A DNA stretch of 64,000 nt from Bradyrhizobiaceae bacterium. GTDB lineage: Bacteria > Pseudomonadota > Alphaproteobacteria > Rhizobiales > Xanthobacteraceae. Shown piece by piece: positions 28,541 through 36,583 of the stretch. The position numbers and the translations under genes were made by a program. The stretch is taken from contig CP078014.1 in NCBI GenBank assembly GCA_020544565.1, forward strand, positions 1,060,574 to 1,124,573. Direction: 5' to 3'. How positions within the stretch are numbered: the first letter of the stretch is position 1; every line of letters starts with the position of its first letter. The notes beneath the pieces were generated by a model. That model was not told where the DNA came from. It saw nothing but the letters and a program-made list of their open reading frames with translations, and ran no database searches.

Positions 28541-28573
28541 CGCGTCTCTGTCTCAACACAGCGTGTTTGAGTG

Positions 28574-31500
28574 ATGGCTTCGCTCTCCGAACCATTCATC
28601 CGCCGACCCGTCGCCACCACGCTGCTGGCGATCGGCCTGTTTCTGGTGGGCGCGGTGGCGTATAATTTCCTGCCGGTGGCCAGCATTCCCGCGGTCGATT
28701 TCCCCTCGATCCGGGTGCAGGCGTCGCGCCCGGGCGCGGACCCGAGCGTGATGGCGTCCACGGTCGCCGCGCCGCTGGAGCGGCGGCTCGGCGAGATCGC
28801 CGGCATCGACCAGATCACCTCGACGAGTTCGCTCGGGTCGACCAGCATCTCGCTGCAATTCGCCATCGGCCGCAACATCGACCGCGCCGCGCGCGACGTG
28901 CAGGCGGCGATCAACGCATCGATGGCCGACCTGCCCACCGACCTGCCGACGCTGCCGACGTTCCGCAAGGCCAACCCGGCGGCGATGCCGGTCCTGATCG
29001 TCGCGCTGACCTCGAAGACGATGCTGACCAGCGCGATCTACGACGTCGCTGATACCGTGATCGCCCAGCGGATTTCGCAGGTGCCCGGCGTCGGCGAGGT
29101 GACGGTCAGCGGCGCGGACCAGCCGGCGGTGCGCGTGCAACTCAACCCCGTCGCCATGGCCACCGCCGGAATATCGAGCGAAGACGTGCGCACGGCGATC
29201 GTCAACGCCAACGCCATCGGCCCCGTCGGCATGTTCAACGGCTCGACACTCGGCGAAATCATCGCCACCAATCCGCAGATGCGCTCCGCCGCGCAGTTTC
29301 GGGATATCGTCATCAAGGCCAGCGGCGGCAATTTCGTGCGGCTCGCCGATATCGCGACCGTGGTCGACGCCACCCGCAACAGCCGCTCCATCGCCTGGTT
29401 CAACAAGCAGCCCGCGGTTCTGATCCTCATCACCAAGCAGCAGGACGCCAACGTCATCGAGACGGTGGACCGGATCAAGGCGCTGTTGCCGGAACTCAAG
29501 CAGTGGGTCCCTGGCGGTGTCGAGATTTCGGTTCTGTCGGATCGCACCGGGACCATCCGCGCCAGTGTCGAGGACATGGAGTGGACGCTCGGCGCCACGG
29601 TCGTGCTGGTCATGCTCGTGGTGTTCGTGTTCGTGCGGCGGCTGACGCCGACCATCGCCGCCGGCATTTCCGTGCCGCTGGCGCTGGCGGGCACCTGCGC
29701 CGCCATGTGGGTCGCGGGATTCTCGATCAACAACCTGTCACTGATGGCGCTGGCGGTGTCGGTCGGCTTCGTCGTGGACGACGCCATCGTCATGATCGAG
29801 AACATGTTCCGCAATCTCGAGGAGGGGATGAAGCCCTATCAGGCGGCGCTCGTCGGGGCGAAGCAGATCGGCTTCACGGTGCTGTCCATCACGGTGTCGC
29901 TGGTGGCGGCGTTCACGCCGCTGATCTTCATGGAAGGCATCATGGGGCGGCTGTTCCGCGAGTTCTCGCTGACGCTGACCTTCGCCATCCTGGTGTCGAT
30001 GGCGGTATCGTTGACCGTCACGCCGATGATCTGCGCGCACTACATCAAGCAGGCGGCGTCGCCGGACGCGACGTGGTTCGACCGGGTGGTGGAGGGCAGT
30101 CTGTCGCGGACGGTGCGGTTCTACGAGCGCACGCTGCATGTCGTGCTGCGCTTGCCGGCTCTGACCATGATGGTGTTCGTCGCCACCATCGCGCTGACGG
30201 TGGCGATGTTCGTGCATATTCCGAAAGGCTACTTCCCGCAGGACGACAGCGGTCTCGTGATCGGCTCCACGCGCGCCTCACCGGACGTGTCGTTCCAGGC
30301 GATGCTCGGGTTGCAGCAGCAGATCGCCGACATCGTCATGGCCGATCCCGCCGTCGCCGGCGTCGGCTCCAGTCTTGGCGGCAGCGGCGGCCCAGGCGGC
30401 GGCTCCAACCGCGGCTCGATGTTCATCAGCCTCAAGCCGCTCGATCAGCGCGACGGCCTGACCACCCAGCAGGTGATCGACCGCCTGCGCCGCAATCTCG
30501 GCAAGGTGCCGGGCATCCGCCTGTTCATGTTCGCGGCGCAGGACCTGCGCGCGGGCGGACGGCAGAGCGATTCCAACTATCAGTACACCCTCGTCAGCAC
30601 CGATCTGAATCTGCTCGCCAAATGGGCGCCGATCGTCGCCAAGCGGTTGGAGACCGTGGAGGGCATCACCGACATTTCCAGCGACCGCGAGGCGGCCGGG
30701 CTGGCGCTCAACCTGTCGATCGACCGCAAGGCGGCGGCAAGCCTCGGCGTGCAGGTGCAGGATATCGACAACGCGCTGAACAACGCCTTCTCGCAGCGGC
30801 AGGTCTCGGTGGTCTATACCCAGCGCAACCAGTACCAGATCATTCTCGAAGTCGATCCGCGGTTGCAGGGCGATCCGTCGGCGCTGGAGCATATCTATGT
30901 GGCCGGATCGGGCGGCGCGCAGGTGCCGCTGTCGGCGGTGGTCCATGTGGAGCGGGGGCTGTCGCCGCTCGCGGTGTTCCACCAGTCGTCGTTCCCGTCC
31001 AACACCATTTCCTTCAACCTGCTGCCGGACGTGCCGTTGCAGGTGGCGACCGACAACATTCTGCAGGCGGTTGCCGAACTGCACATGCCGGAAGGCATTC
31101 GCGGCATGTTCGCGGGCAACGCGGCCGACAGCCAGACCACCACCAGCCGCCAGCCGTTGCTGATCCTCGGCGCGCTGGTCGCGGTCTATATCGTGCTCGG
31201 CGTGCTGTATGAGAGTCTGGCGCACCCGCTGACGATCATCTCGACGCTGCCGCCGGCCGGGCTCGGCGCGTTGCTGGCGCTGTGGATCACCGGCATGCCG
31301 CTCACGGTGATCGCGTTCATCGGCATCATCCTTCTGATCGGCATCGTGAAGAAGAACGGCATCATGATCGTGGACTTCGCGCTCGACGGCGAGCGCCAGC
31401 GCGGGCTGTCCTCGGAGGACGCCATTTTCGAAGCCTGCATCGCGCGTTTCCGGCCGATCCTGATGACCACCATGGCCGCGATCCTCGCCGCCGTGCCGCT

Positions 31501-31681
31501 GGTGGTCGCCACCGGGCCGGGCGCCGAAATGCGCCGGCCGCTCGGCATCACCATCATCGGCGGACTGGTCGTTTCGCAGATCCTGACGCTCTACACGACG
31601 CCGGTGATCTATCTGCTGATCGACCGGCTGCGCGGCCGGGACCGGCCCCGGCCGGTGTCGCAGCCGATGCCGGCGGAATAG
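28574..31681 (+). CDS. RND multidrug efflux pump, inner-membrane subunit 2 (MdtC-like)
   Basis: 1035 residues from the ATG at 28574 (a GTG directly precedes it). It is a paralogue of the previous gene, opening with SLSEPFIRRPVATTLLAIGL and keeping the TM4 acidic pair (GFVVDDAIVMIENMF). A Gly/Ser-rich loop (LGGSGGPGGGSNRGS) lies in the second periplasmic domain. With the upstream gene it probably forms a mixed trimer, as in MdtBC. A palindromic repeat sits in the gap before it, so the two genes may not be expressed equally. Confidence 0.94.
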   Translation: MASLSEPFIRRPVATTLLAIGLFLVGAVAYNFLPVASIPAVDFPSIRVQASRPGADPSVMASTVAAPLERRLGEIAGIDQITSTSSLGSTSISLQFAIGRNIDRAARDVQAAINASMADLPTDLPTLPTFRKANPAAMPVLIVALTSKTMLTSAIYDVADTVIAQRISQVPGVGEVTVSGADQPAVRVQLNPVAMATAGISSEDVRTAIVNANAIGPVGMFNGSTLGEIIATNPQMRSAAQFRDIVIKASGGNFVRLADIATVVDATRNSRSIAWFNKQPAVLILITKQQDANVIETVDRIKALLPELKQWVPGGVEISVLSDRTGTIRASVEDMEWTLGATVVLVMLVVFVFVRRLTPTIAAGISVPLALAGTCAAMWVAGFSINNLSLMALAVSVGFVVDDAIVMIENMFRNLEEGMKPYQAALVGAKQIGFTVLSITVSLVAAFTPLIFMEGIMGRLFREFSLTLTFAILVSMAVSLTVTPMICAHYIKQAASPDATWFDRVVEGSLSRTVRFYERTLHVVLRLPALTMMVFVATIALTVAMFVHIPKGYFPQDDSGLVIGSTRASPDVSFQAMLGLQQQIADIVMADPAVAGVGSSLGGSGGPGGGSNRGSMFISLKPLDQRDGLTTQQVIDRLRRNLGKVPGIRLFMFAAQDLRAGGRQSDSNYQYTLVSTDLNLLAKWAPIVAKRLETVEGITDISSDREAAGLALNLSIDRKAAASLGVQVQDIDNALNNAFSQRQVSVVYTQRNQYQIILEVDPRLQGDPSALEHIYVAGSGGAQVPLSAVVHVERGLSPLAVFHQSSFPSNTISFNLLPDVPLQVATDNILQAVAELHMPEGIRGMFAGNAADSQTTTSRQPLLILGALVAVYIVLGVLYESLAHPLTIISTLPPAGLGALLALWITGMPLTVIAFIGIILLIGIVKKNGIMIVDFALDGERQRGLSSEDAIFEACIARFRPILMTTMAAILAAVPLVVATGPGAEMRRPLGITIIGGLVVSQILTLYTTPVIYLLIDRLRGRDRPRPVSQPMPAE

Positions 31682-31720
31682 TCCGTTGCTGCCGGGCGGC
31701 GCGCAGCGTAGAAGCGGGCC

Positions 31721-32491
31721 ATGTCTCAATCCTCCCCATCGGCGCCGGACGGCGCGCCCGAGATCGAAAGCTGCCCCCGTTGCGGCAAGCCGCTGCCGCT
31801 GTGCATTTGCGACGGCCTGGAGCCGGTCGCCAATCGCATCGAGGTGCTGATCCTGCAGCATCCGCAGGAGCAGGACAGGGCGCTGGGCACGGCGCGGCTG
31901 GCGGCGCATCAGTTGCAGAACGCCACCCACAGGATCGGCCTGTCGTGGCCGAGCCTGTCGAAGGCGCTCGGCCGCGAGGTCGACGATCCCCAGCGCTGGG
32001 CCGTGCTCTATCTCGGTTCCGTCAAGGTTGCCGATCTGGCGACGGACAAGGACATCGTCGCCATCGACCGCAAGGGCGAGATCGAGGACGGCCAGCGCGC
32101 GATCCTGAAGAGCCTCGAGGGAATCATCGTGCTCGACGGTACCTGGAGCCAGGCCAAGGCGCTGTGGTGGCGCAATGCCTGGATGCTGAAATGCCGCCGC
32201 ATCGTCCTCGGGCCGGCTCGTCCGTCGCGCTACGGCAAGCTGCGCAAGGAACCCCGTCGCGACGGATTGTCCACCATCGAGGCGGCCGGCATGGTGCTGG
32301 CCCGCCTGGAAGGCCGCCCCGAGATCGAGGTCGCGCTTGATGCCACGTTCGAGCGCATGCTGGCGCGCTATCGCGACGTGCAGGGCTCCATGCCGGAACT
32401 GGCGCCGAAGCCCCGGCCGAAACGGGATTGTCGCAGGCCCGAGAACCGACGGGGAAAATCCGCCCGGGCGGCGGGGAATCGGTCCGGCTGA
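31721..32491 (+). CDS. DTW-domain tRNA-uridine aminocarboxypropyltransferase (TapT-like)
   Basis: 256 residues. The N-terminal zinc-type motif has Cys18, 21, 28 and 30 (CPRCGKPLPLCIC). The core holds VLILQHPQEQ and the DTW-family signature LDGTWSQAKALWWRN, then LGPARPSRYGKLRKEP and TIEAAGMVL. DTW proteins use S-adenosylmethionine to make acp3U in tRNA (TapT makes acp3U47 in E. coli). The C-terminus is Arg/Lys-rich. It lies directly after the efflux operon and before two tRNA genes on the other strand, probably as an independent gene. Confidence 0.88.
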   Translation: MSQSSPSAPDGAPEIESCPRCGKPLPLCICDGLEPVANRIEVLILQHPQEQDRALGTARLAAHQLQNATHRIGLSWPSLSKALGREVDDPQRWAVLYLGSVKVADLATDKDIVAIDRKGEIEDGQRAILKSLEGIIVLDGTWSQAKALWWRNAWMLKCRRIVLGPARPSRYGKLRKEPRRDGLSTIEAAGMVLARLEGRPEIEVALDATFERMLARYRDVQGSMPELAPKPRPKRDCRRPENRRGKSARAAGNRSG

Positions 32492-32674
32492 AGCGGCAAG
32501 CCGCCTCGGGAGAGCCTTTCAAGTTTCGCTGCGATCGCCTTCTCAGGAGTGATTCGGACGAGAGGCTGCATACTGCCGCCTTCCATATCAGGGGGGAGGC
32601 CCGACATGGCTCGGCAGGCGACGCGCTCGTCGCCCTATGGCCTTGATTTTATTCTATTATTTTTGAGATTGTGT

Positions 32675-32749
32675 TGGCTCCCCGGGCTGGATTCGAACCA
32701 GCGACCATCCGATTAACAGTCGGATGCTCTACCGCTGAGCTACCGAGGA
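32675..32749 (-). tRNA. tRNA-Asn (anticodon GTT)
   Basis: Acceptor arms TCCTCGG/CCGGGGA pair with one wobble, followed by G and encoded CCA. The anticodon stem TCCGA/TCGGA holds loop CTGTTAA, giving GTT. The T-arm carries GGTTCGAATCC. It is 129 bases downstream of tRNA-Cys on the same strand. Confidence 0.95.
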
Positions 32750-32877
32750 ACACTGCCGAAGCAGCAACGGGGCCGCATATAACAAAGGCCCCAAGTCTTG
32801 CAAAGCGCAAATGCGCTAAAATCGAAAACGATCAGACAATAAAATTCAAAATTGGCGCAATTCTGAAGCAGAAAAAC

Positions 32878-32951
32878 TGGAGGCCACGACCAGAATTGAA
32901 CTGGTGTACACGGTTTTGCAGACCGTTGCGTAACCACTCCGCCACGTGGCC
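32878..32951 (-). tRNA. tRNA-Cys (anticodon GCA)
   Basis: Acceptor arms GGCCACG/CGTGGCC pair perfectly, followed by T and encoded CCA. The anticodon stem ACGGT/ACCGT holds loop CTGCAAA, giving GCA. The T-loop reads TTCAATT, where TTCGAAT is commoner. It is probably co-transcribed with tRNA-Asn. Confidence 0.94.
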
Positions 32952-33094
32952 TCACTGGCGGCAGTTCTTAGCGAAGCTCCGCTTCCGAAGCAACCGCGAG
33001 GGCGCGCTCCACTCGAAAAGATATGCCGGCGGGGTGCGCCTGGAGCCTGTCCCGCCGGTCAGGCGACAAGGTGATGCGGCCGGACGCTGCGGGA

Positions 33095-34072
33095 TCAACC
33101 CGCGCGCTGCCGCACCATCTCTCTGGCGCGCTTCAGGGCAGGGTCTGCAAACTTGGCCCTGACAAGGGCCATCATCCGTTGCTCGTCGCTCAACCGCTGC
33201 GCTTCCTGCCGCCTGTCTTCAAGCCATCGTCTGTGCCGCCTGACGCCGAGCGTGGCCAGCAATGTCCGGCGCGCGATCTTCAACTCTCCCTTCAGGGTTT
33301 TGCGCGATTTTTCCGCCGACGGCTGGAATGGCCACGGGGTGCAGTCGCGATGGAACTTATAGAGATCAGCGAAAGCCGCATGGGCCGAGCGCCACGGCTT
33401 GTCGTACAGGGTATGATGGACCACGTGCACATCCGTGACTGCATCGTATTCGTGAAATTTGAAGAAGTTCCACTGCTGATCCATCTCCCTGTAATTCTGG
33501 AGAAGGACGGCATTCAGAGCAGACTGATCTGAAAGATAGAAGGTTTGATGATAATTGAGCGCGTGCTGAAAAACCTGCTCCGTGATTCGGAGCTTTTTCC
33601 AGCGACTGATATCGATCAGCAGCACGCCTGAATTGAAATAGGTAGGCTCGAAGGCAATGCCTTGCCGGGTGCTGTCGCGTTGCCGCGTCAGCTCGATATC
33701 CCGCACCGCGCTGAATGGCCGATCTTGCAGGTCGGTCGCGAAAAGTTCGTCAAGCGGCCCGGTGATGGTGATGTCGGCATCCAGATAGAGCACCCTGTCG
33801 TGATCACCCAACAGTTCCGGGATCAGCAGGCGCGCATAGTGAGCACGTTTCGGAATGTCGCCAAGCGTGGTGATCAGTGACGCAGCGCAATCGATCATTC
33901 TGAGATCGATGTTTTGCGCGCGGGCGAAGGCCGCAAGCAGCGCCCGGTTGTTCTCCGAGAGTCCTGAATCGAGAAGGTAAAAACGGGCGTGAGGGTGATA
34001 CAGCCACGCCGAATGCAGCATCGCGCAAAAATGCGGAAGATAATTGTCATCCGCCGCTGATACGATGTGCAT
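33095..34072 (-). CDS. Family 8 glycosyltransferase, copy 1
   Basis: 325 residues, with GGCGGG just upstream of the start. The family 8 pattern is clear: MHIVSAADDNYLPHFCAML at the N-terminus, KRAHYARLLIPELL, and the metal-binding LYLDADITITG (Asp98-X-Asp100). This family includes LPS galactosyl- and glucosyltransferases (WaaJ/RfaI type) that use UDP-sugars at the cytoplasmic face. The basic C-terminus (about 60 residues rich in Arg/Lys) may bind the membrane. It is a tandem duplicate of the next gene, with most divergence in the middle and C-terminus. Base composition is visibly less GC-rich than the flanking genes. Acceptor unknown. Confidence 0.9.
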   Translation of the reverse strand: MHIVSAADDNYLPHFCAMLHSAWLYHPHARFYLLDSGLSENNRALLAAFARAQNIDLRMIDCAASLITTLGDIPKRAHYARLLIPELLGDHDRVLYLDADITITGPLDELFATDLQDRPFSAVRDIELTRQRDSTRQGIAFEPTYFNSGVLLIDISRWKKLRITEQVFQHALNYHQTFYLSDQSALNAVLLQNYREMDQQWNFFKFHEYDAVTDVHVVHHTLYDKPWRSAHAAFADLYKFHRDCTPWPFQPSAEKSRKTLKGELKIARRTLLATLGVRRHRRWLEDRRQEAQRLSDEQRMMALVRAKFADPALKRAREMVRQRAG

Positions 34073-34145
34073 GAATCCCGCCCTGAAAGATTTCGTGTTT
34101 CGCGGTAGCAGCGCGTGCGCTTGTCGGTCAACACTGCGTGGCGCG
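34073..34145. repeat. Duplicated leader of the family 8 glycosyltransferases, copy 1
   Basis: This segment upstream of the first transferase matches 35154-35226 upstream of the second with few differences (shared CCCGCCCTGAAAGA and GTGTTTCGCGGTAGCAGCGC). It marks the junction of the tandem duplication. Confidence 0.85.
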
Positions 34146-35153
34146 GGATGTGCCGCCGGCGAGATAACCCTGATGCTTCCGCTGCTGCGCCATTTCCCTG
34201 GCGCGCTCCAGGGCGGGGGCCGCGACCTTGGCCCTGACGAGATCCATCATCCGTTGTTCGTCGTTCAACCGCTGCGTTTCCCGTTGCCTGTCTTTAAGCC
34301 ATCGCCTGTGGTGTTTGACGCCGAGTGTCGCCAGCAACGTTCGACGTGCGGTATTCAGCCGGTTTAGAGGGCGATCGGAAGCGCGGATCAATGGCGGTCG
34401 CGGCGAAAGAGGCCACGGCGTGCAATCGCGATGGAATTTGTAGAGAGGCGCAAAGGGACCGTCGGAATATAACCAGGGTTTTTGATACAAGTTATAATGA
34501 ATCACCCGGGCATCCTCGACTGTCTCGTGCTCATGGAATTTGAAGAAGTTCCATCTTGGGTCGAGCGTCGTATAATTTTCAGAGAACAGCGCATTTAGCG
34601 CCGATTGGTCTGAAAGGAAGAACGTTCTGAAATTGGCGCGGGCATAGTCGAAAACGCGATTCGCAATCTGCTGAAGACGCCATTGTTTCAGATCCAGCAG
34701 CAGAACGCCGGAGTTGAAATATCTGCCGGCAAAATCAATTCCCTGCTTTTCGCTTTCCTTCTGTTCCGTCCAGGGAACGTCATACGCAGCTCCGAACGGC
34801 CGGCCATTCAAATCTGTGGCAAAAAGTTCGTCGAGTTTTCCGATGACCGTTATGTCGGCATCCAGATACAGTGCCCGGTCAAGGTCTTTCAGGATTTCGG
34901 GAATGAACAGGCGCGCATAGTGAGCACGTTTCGGAATGTCGCCAAGTGTGGTGATCAGTGGCGCAGCGCAATCGATCATCCTGAGATCGATGTTTTGCGC
35001 GCTGGCGAAGCCTGCTAGCAGCGCCCTGTTGGTTTCCGAGAGCCCTGAATCGAGAAGGTAAAAACGGGCGTGAGGGTGATACAGCCACGCTGAATGCAGC
35101 ATCGCGCCAAAATGCGGAAGATAATTGTCGTCCGCCGCAGATACGATGTGCAT
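34128..35153 (-). CDS. Family 8 glycosyltransferase, copy 2
   Basis: 341 residues, paralogous to the preceding entry and transcribed in the same direction just upstream of it. About the first 100 residues are almost identical (YLPHFGAMLHSAWLYHPHAR, KRAHYARLFIPEIL, LYLDADITVIG), while the middle differs. The C-terminus carries a 15-residue extension (ending in GGTSRATQC) that reads into the duplicated leader of copy 1. The two starts are 1081 bases apart and the sequences upstream of both match for about 70 bases, so the duplicated unit includes the leader. Likely role: LPS or surface-glycan sugar transfer. Confidence 0.9.
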   Translation of the reverse strand: MHIVSAADDNYLPHFGAMLHSAWLYHPHARFYLLDSGLSETNRALLAGFASAQNIDLRMIDCAAPLITTLGDIPKRAHYARLFIPEILKDLDRALYLDADITVIGKLDELFATDLNGRPFGAAYDVPWTEQKESEKQGIDFAGRYFNSGVLLLDLKQWRLQQIANRVFDYARANFRTFFLSDQSALNALFSENYTTLDPRWNFFKFHEHETVEDARVIHYNLYQKPWLYSDGPFAPLYKFHRDCTPWPLSPRPPLIRASDRPLNRLNTARRTLLATLGVKHHRRWLKDRQRETQRLNDEQRMMDLVRAKVAAPALERAREMAQQRKHQGYLAGGTSRATQC

Positions 35154-35226
35154 GAACCCCGCCCTGAAAGACTCGTGTTTCGCGGTAGCAGCGCACGCGC
35201 TTGATCGTCAACACCGCATGGCGCAG
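35154..35226. repeat. Duplicated leader of the family 8 glycosyltransferases, copy 2
   Basis: Partner of 34073-34145. It probably contains the ribosome-binding site and part of the promoter region of copy 2. Confidence 0.85.
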
Positions 35227-35343
35227 AGCGATTGTTCGCTGTCGCATGCGTCCGCGATCGCACGGATTTTCGGTGCGCTTCGGTGAGCGATCATCGTAAG
35301 CTCGTAGCGCGTTCGGAAAAGTTCCACCGAGGGGAGAGTGCGC

Positions 35344-35502
35344 GTGTCGCTTGAAATCGTCGTCCCGGTTGTGATGTGCGCTGCGCTGCTGTGGTGGATC
35401 GGTCGCGGCATGAGCGCGCGCGCGATGCTGATCGCGACCGCGGCGACGCTGGCGGTGATCGTCTTCATCCTCTATGCCCAGCGTGCCGGCTGGGTGGATT
35501 GA
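35344..35502 (+). CDS. Small two-helix membrane protein, function unknown
   Basis: A 52-residue frame from a GTG at 35344 (another GTG at 35338), preceded by GGGGAG at a good distance. It predicts two membrane helices, IVVPVVMCAALLWWIG and AMLIATAATLAVIVFILYA, joined by a short basic turn, and ends AQRAGWVD. No family is recognised. It is supported by the ribosome-binding site and the coherent helix pattern. It lies 212 bases before the methyltransferase gene. Confidence 0.55.
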   Translation: MSLEIVVPVVMCAALLWWIGRGMSARAMLIATAATLAVIVFILYAQRAGWVD

Positions 35503-35714
35503 CCTCACCACTGCGGCTTCTGTTCGGGGGCGCCGGCGGCGATGATGTCGCACCCATGTGCGGCATGTCACCCGGCCAGCTTGCACCCGGCAGGCTTGCA
35601 TCGCCTGCGCACTTGCAGCAAATATGCCGTGCGTCCGGTTCCGGCCGGGCAATGCGGGGGCCTATGCCGGTCTCCCGCGTTCCACGGTCCGGTCTTACCT
35701 CTTGAGGATATGCC

Positions 35715-36380
35715 ATGTCAGATTTTGCGACCGCGCGGCAGAAGATGGTCGACGGTCAGGTGCGGCCGAGCGACGTGACCGACCTGCGGATCATCGATGC
35801 CATGCTTGCGGTTCCGCGCGAGACCTTCGTGCCCGAGCATCTGCGTCCCGTGGCATATCTGGATATGGACATCGACGTTGCCGCCCGGGGGGCAGCCAGC
35901 CGGTATCTTATTAAGCCGGTCGTTCTCGCCAAGATGCTGCAGGCAGCGGAGATTTCGGAGACCGACCGGGTGCTGATCGTCGGGTGCGCCAGCGGGTATT
36001 CGGCGGCGGTGGTGGCGCATCTCGCGGCCGAGGTGTTCGCGACCGAGCCGGACCCGGCGCTGGCCGCGGCGGCAAAGGCCAATCTGGCGGCCGTCGGCTT
36101 TTCGAAGATCGCGGTGGCGACGGCCAGTCCCGCCGACGGCGATTCGGCCCATGCACCCTACGATGTCATCGTCATCGACGGGGCCACCGAGGTCGATCCG
36201 GAACCGCTTTACAAGCAGCTCAAGCTCGGCGGGAGGCTGGTCGGCGTGTTCTCCGGGGTCACGCCGCCGCGCGCCATGCTGGTCGAACATTCTCCGGCCG
36301 ATTTCGGCAGCCGGATGCTTTTCGACGCCTACGCGCCGGTTCTGCCGGGGTTTGAGCGGGCTGCGGCGTTCAGTTTTTGA
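35715..36380 (+). CDS. Protein-L-isoaspartate O-methyltransferase family protein
   Basis: 221 residues with GAGGAT before the ATG. It has the PCMT layout: RQKMVDGQVRPSDV at the N-terminus, VPRETFVPE, a SAM-binding loop VLIVGCASGYSAAVVAHLA and YDVIVIDGATE. The SAM loop differs from the canonical Pcm form (VGCASGYS instead of a GTGSGY type), so repair of isoaspartyl residues is not certain. In related genomes this divergent member regularly precedes tolC, as here (204 bases). Its own role is not established. Confidence 0.85.
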   Translation: MSDFATARQKMVDGQVRPSDVTDLRIIDAMLAVPRETFVPEHLRPVAYLDMDIDVAARGAASRYLIKPVVLAKMLQAAEISETDRVLIVGCASGYSAAVVAHLAAEVFATEPDPALAAAAKANLAAVGFSKIAVATASPADGDSAHAPYDVIVIDGATEVDPEPLYKQLKLGGRLVGVFSGVTPPRAMLVEHSPADFGSRMLFDAYAPVLPGFERAAAFSF

Positions 36381-36583
36381 CCGGCTAGGGAATATTTTCC
36401 TCGGCTCCGGTCAGGTGTGGCCGCAATGTCCCACCGCTGGGGATTGTGCCTCCGGGGCGCGGAGCAGGGGTTTCGGCTTTGTCGCCCGATGCATAGACTG
36501 ACGCGAACGGGGCCTTGGTCCGAGTCGGTTACCGGTCTGCGCGCCTGTTGCGGGTGCGGCGGAGCGGTTTGGGGATATATGGA

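Noticed and set aside
24976..28974. A 1332-codon open frame antisense to the RND pump genes
   Set aside because: Its composition (His/Arg/Asp-rich, no family features) is that expected from the antisense strand of GC-rich genes; the plus-strand proteins are unmistakable.
32368..32607. A 79-codon minus-strand frame over the end of the DTW gene
   Set aside because: Half of it is antisense to the DTW coding end and no domain or good ribosome-binding site is visible.
32675..35226. Genomic island inserted at the tRNA-Asn/tRNA-Cys genes
   Set aside because: The glycosyltransferase pair lies on the 5' side of tRNA-Cys, there is no integrase, and no repeated tRNA 3' end is seen.
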